From positions 1 through 6,121 of the forward strand of contig JAEDOE010000075.1 in assembly GCA_016302095.1 (NCBI GenBank): a stretch of DNA of 6,121 nt, in the 5' to 3' direction. The notes under the pieces were generated by a model that searched no databases, was not told the DNA's origin, and saw only the letters and a list, made by a program, of their open reading frames with translations. This DNA is from Anaerovibrio sp. (GTDB lineage: Bacteria > Bacillota > Negativicutes > Selenomonadales > Selenomonadaceae). Position 1 is the first letter of the stretch; every line of letters begins with the position of its first letter. The translations under genes were made by a program, and so were the position numbers. Of the stretch, positions 5,627 to 6,121 are shown piece by piece.

Positions 5627-6121
5627 TTACTCTGCCTTCTTCTTTGGCGGACGGCCACGGCGCTTAGGCTTGGCCTCGGCATCTGCCTCTGCCGTCTCTG
5701 TGCTGGCGGCAGCTTTCCTGGTCCTCCGCTTCGCTGTACCCTTCTTGGCAGCGGCCTTCTCTGCCTCGGCCTTTGCCGCAGCTTCCTTTTCCGCCTTCTT
5801 CTGAGCACGTTTCTCAGCAGCAGCAGCCTTTTCCTCTGCGGTCATCTTGGGACGGCCGCGACGCTTCTTCGGCGCCTCGGCAACAATTTCTTCCGCAGGA
5901 GCAGCCTCTGCCTCCGGTGCAGGAGCCGCCTCAACGGCTGGCTCTGCCTCAACAGCCTTTGCCTCAGCTGCAGCTTCATTGGTATTATCAGTCTCAGGCT
6001 GACCTTTTATGGGACGCTCCTTTTTCAGCCGCAGATAAATGGTAGCCAGTGGCGGTACAGTCACCTGAATGGACTGGGCCTTGTTGTTCCAAGGAACCTC
6101 CTGGCTAGGAATATCATTCTC
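5627..6121 (-). CDS. glgB: Glycogen branching enzyme, C-terminal end with a long Ala/Glu/Lys-rich AT-hook tail (partial)
   Basis: The last 164 codons of a gene entering from the right edge. Visible residues 1-34 (ENDIPSQEVPWNNKAQSIQV, then TVPPLATIYLRLKK) match the final strands of the GlgB C-terminal beta domain; E. coli GlgB ends in a similar PPLATIWL segment. GlgB (GH13) moves alpha-1,4 chains to alpha-1,6 positions on glycogen. The catalytic barrel lies outside the window. Where ordinary GlgB proteins stop, this frame runs on for 130 residues of low-complexity tail to a TAA. The reading frame is continuous and unbroken. An apparent start at 6064 is an internal GTG valine codon within the conserved beta strand, so this is not a separate small gene. 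glgA follows 163 bases downstream in the same direction. Confidence 0.9.
   Translation of the reverse strand, partial: ENDIPSQEVPWNNKAQSIQVTVPPLATIYLRLKKERPIKGQPETDNTNEAAAEAKAVEAEPAVEAAPAPEAEAAPAEEIVAEAPKKRRGRPKMTAEEKAAAAEKRAQKKAEKEAAAKAEAEKAAAKKGTAKRRTRKAAASTETAEADAEAKPKRRGRPPKKKAE
5630..6019 (-). other. Low-complexity charged tail of GlgB with two AT-hook-like motifs
   Basis: Residues 35-164 of the visible GlgB fragment. The order is: an acidic Ala/Pro/Glu stretch (about 48-82), a basic KKRRGRPK motif (85-92, RGRP core at bases 5849-5860), a Lys/Glu/Ala-rich stretch likely to be one long helix (about 94-128), a basic KRRTRK patch (131-136), a short acidic stretch, and KPKRRGRPPKKK (151-162, RGRP core at 5648-5659) almost at the C-terminus. 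The RGRP core flanked by basic residues is the AT-hook signature for minor-groove binding. The composition recalls histone-H1-like bacterial proteins. Alternatives are binding to RNA, ribosomes or polyphosphate, or a disordered solubility tail. Confidence 0.75.

Noticed and set aside
5557..5808. Arg-rich 83-codon open frame on the minus strand
   Set aside because: It is an alternative frame of the repetitive GlgB tail DNA; its Arg/Pro richness follows from the GC-rich repeated codons.
5627..6064. Reading the AT-hook segment as a separate small DNA-binding protein starting at 6064
   Set aside because: The start would be a GTG inside the conserved GlgB strand (QSIQVTVPPLATIYL), the frame is continuous with GlgB to the window edge, and no ribosome-binding site precedes the GTG.
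1..6121. CRISPR array, tRNA, rRNA or known riboswitch
   Set aside because: No regularly spaced repeats, cloverleaf, rRNA-like blocks or recognised aptamer cores were seen in the gaps between genes.

Overview
The window is a glycogen-metabolism locus read entirely on the minus strand, so biological order runs from high to low coordinates. It looks like a Firmicutes-type anaerobe of moderate GC, most plausibly one of the Negativicutes (Selenomonas or a relative). That placement is an inference from protein character and from a single-chain GH13-GH77 enzyme that I recall from that group; no marker gene is present.

Layout from the right edge: (1) 6121-5627, the 3' end of glgB (glycogen branching enzyme), with its last beta-domain strands followed by an unusual 130-residue Ala/Glu/Lys-rich tail carrying two AT-hook-like RGRP cores. 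(2) 5626-5464, a 163-base gap rich in inverted repeats, including a nested stem-loop and a TATAAT box. (3) 5463-4021, a complete glgA (GT5 glycogen synthase). (4) 4020-3854, a gap with a strong intrinsic terminator just after glgA. (5) 3853-374, a 1159-residue two-enzyme protein joining a neopullulanase-like GH13 glucanohydrolase to a complete GH77 4-alpha-glucanotransferase, with both catalytic triads intact. (6) 373-153, AT-rich DNA with a second terminator and then a good promoter. (7) 152-1, the first 50 codons of an Rpn/PD-(D/E)XK transposase-like gene that runs off the left edge.

Together, GlgA elongates alpha-1,4 chains from ADP-glucose, GlgB adds alpha-1,6 branches, and the GH13-GH77 protein would trim and disproportionate maltodextrins or glycogen branches during turnover. 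No signal peptides are visible in the complete proteins, so this is cytoplasmic storage-polysaccharide metabolism. The terminator between glgA and the fusion suggests that synthesis and breakdown can be transcribed separately. The most unusual item is the AT-hook, histone-H1-like tail on the branching enzyme. The large plus-strand open frames are antisense shadows of the real genes.
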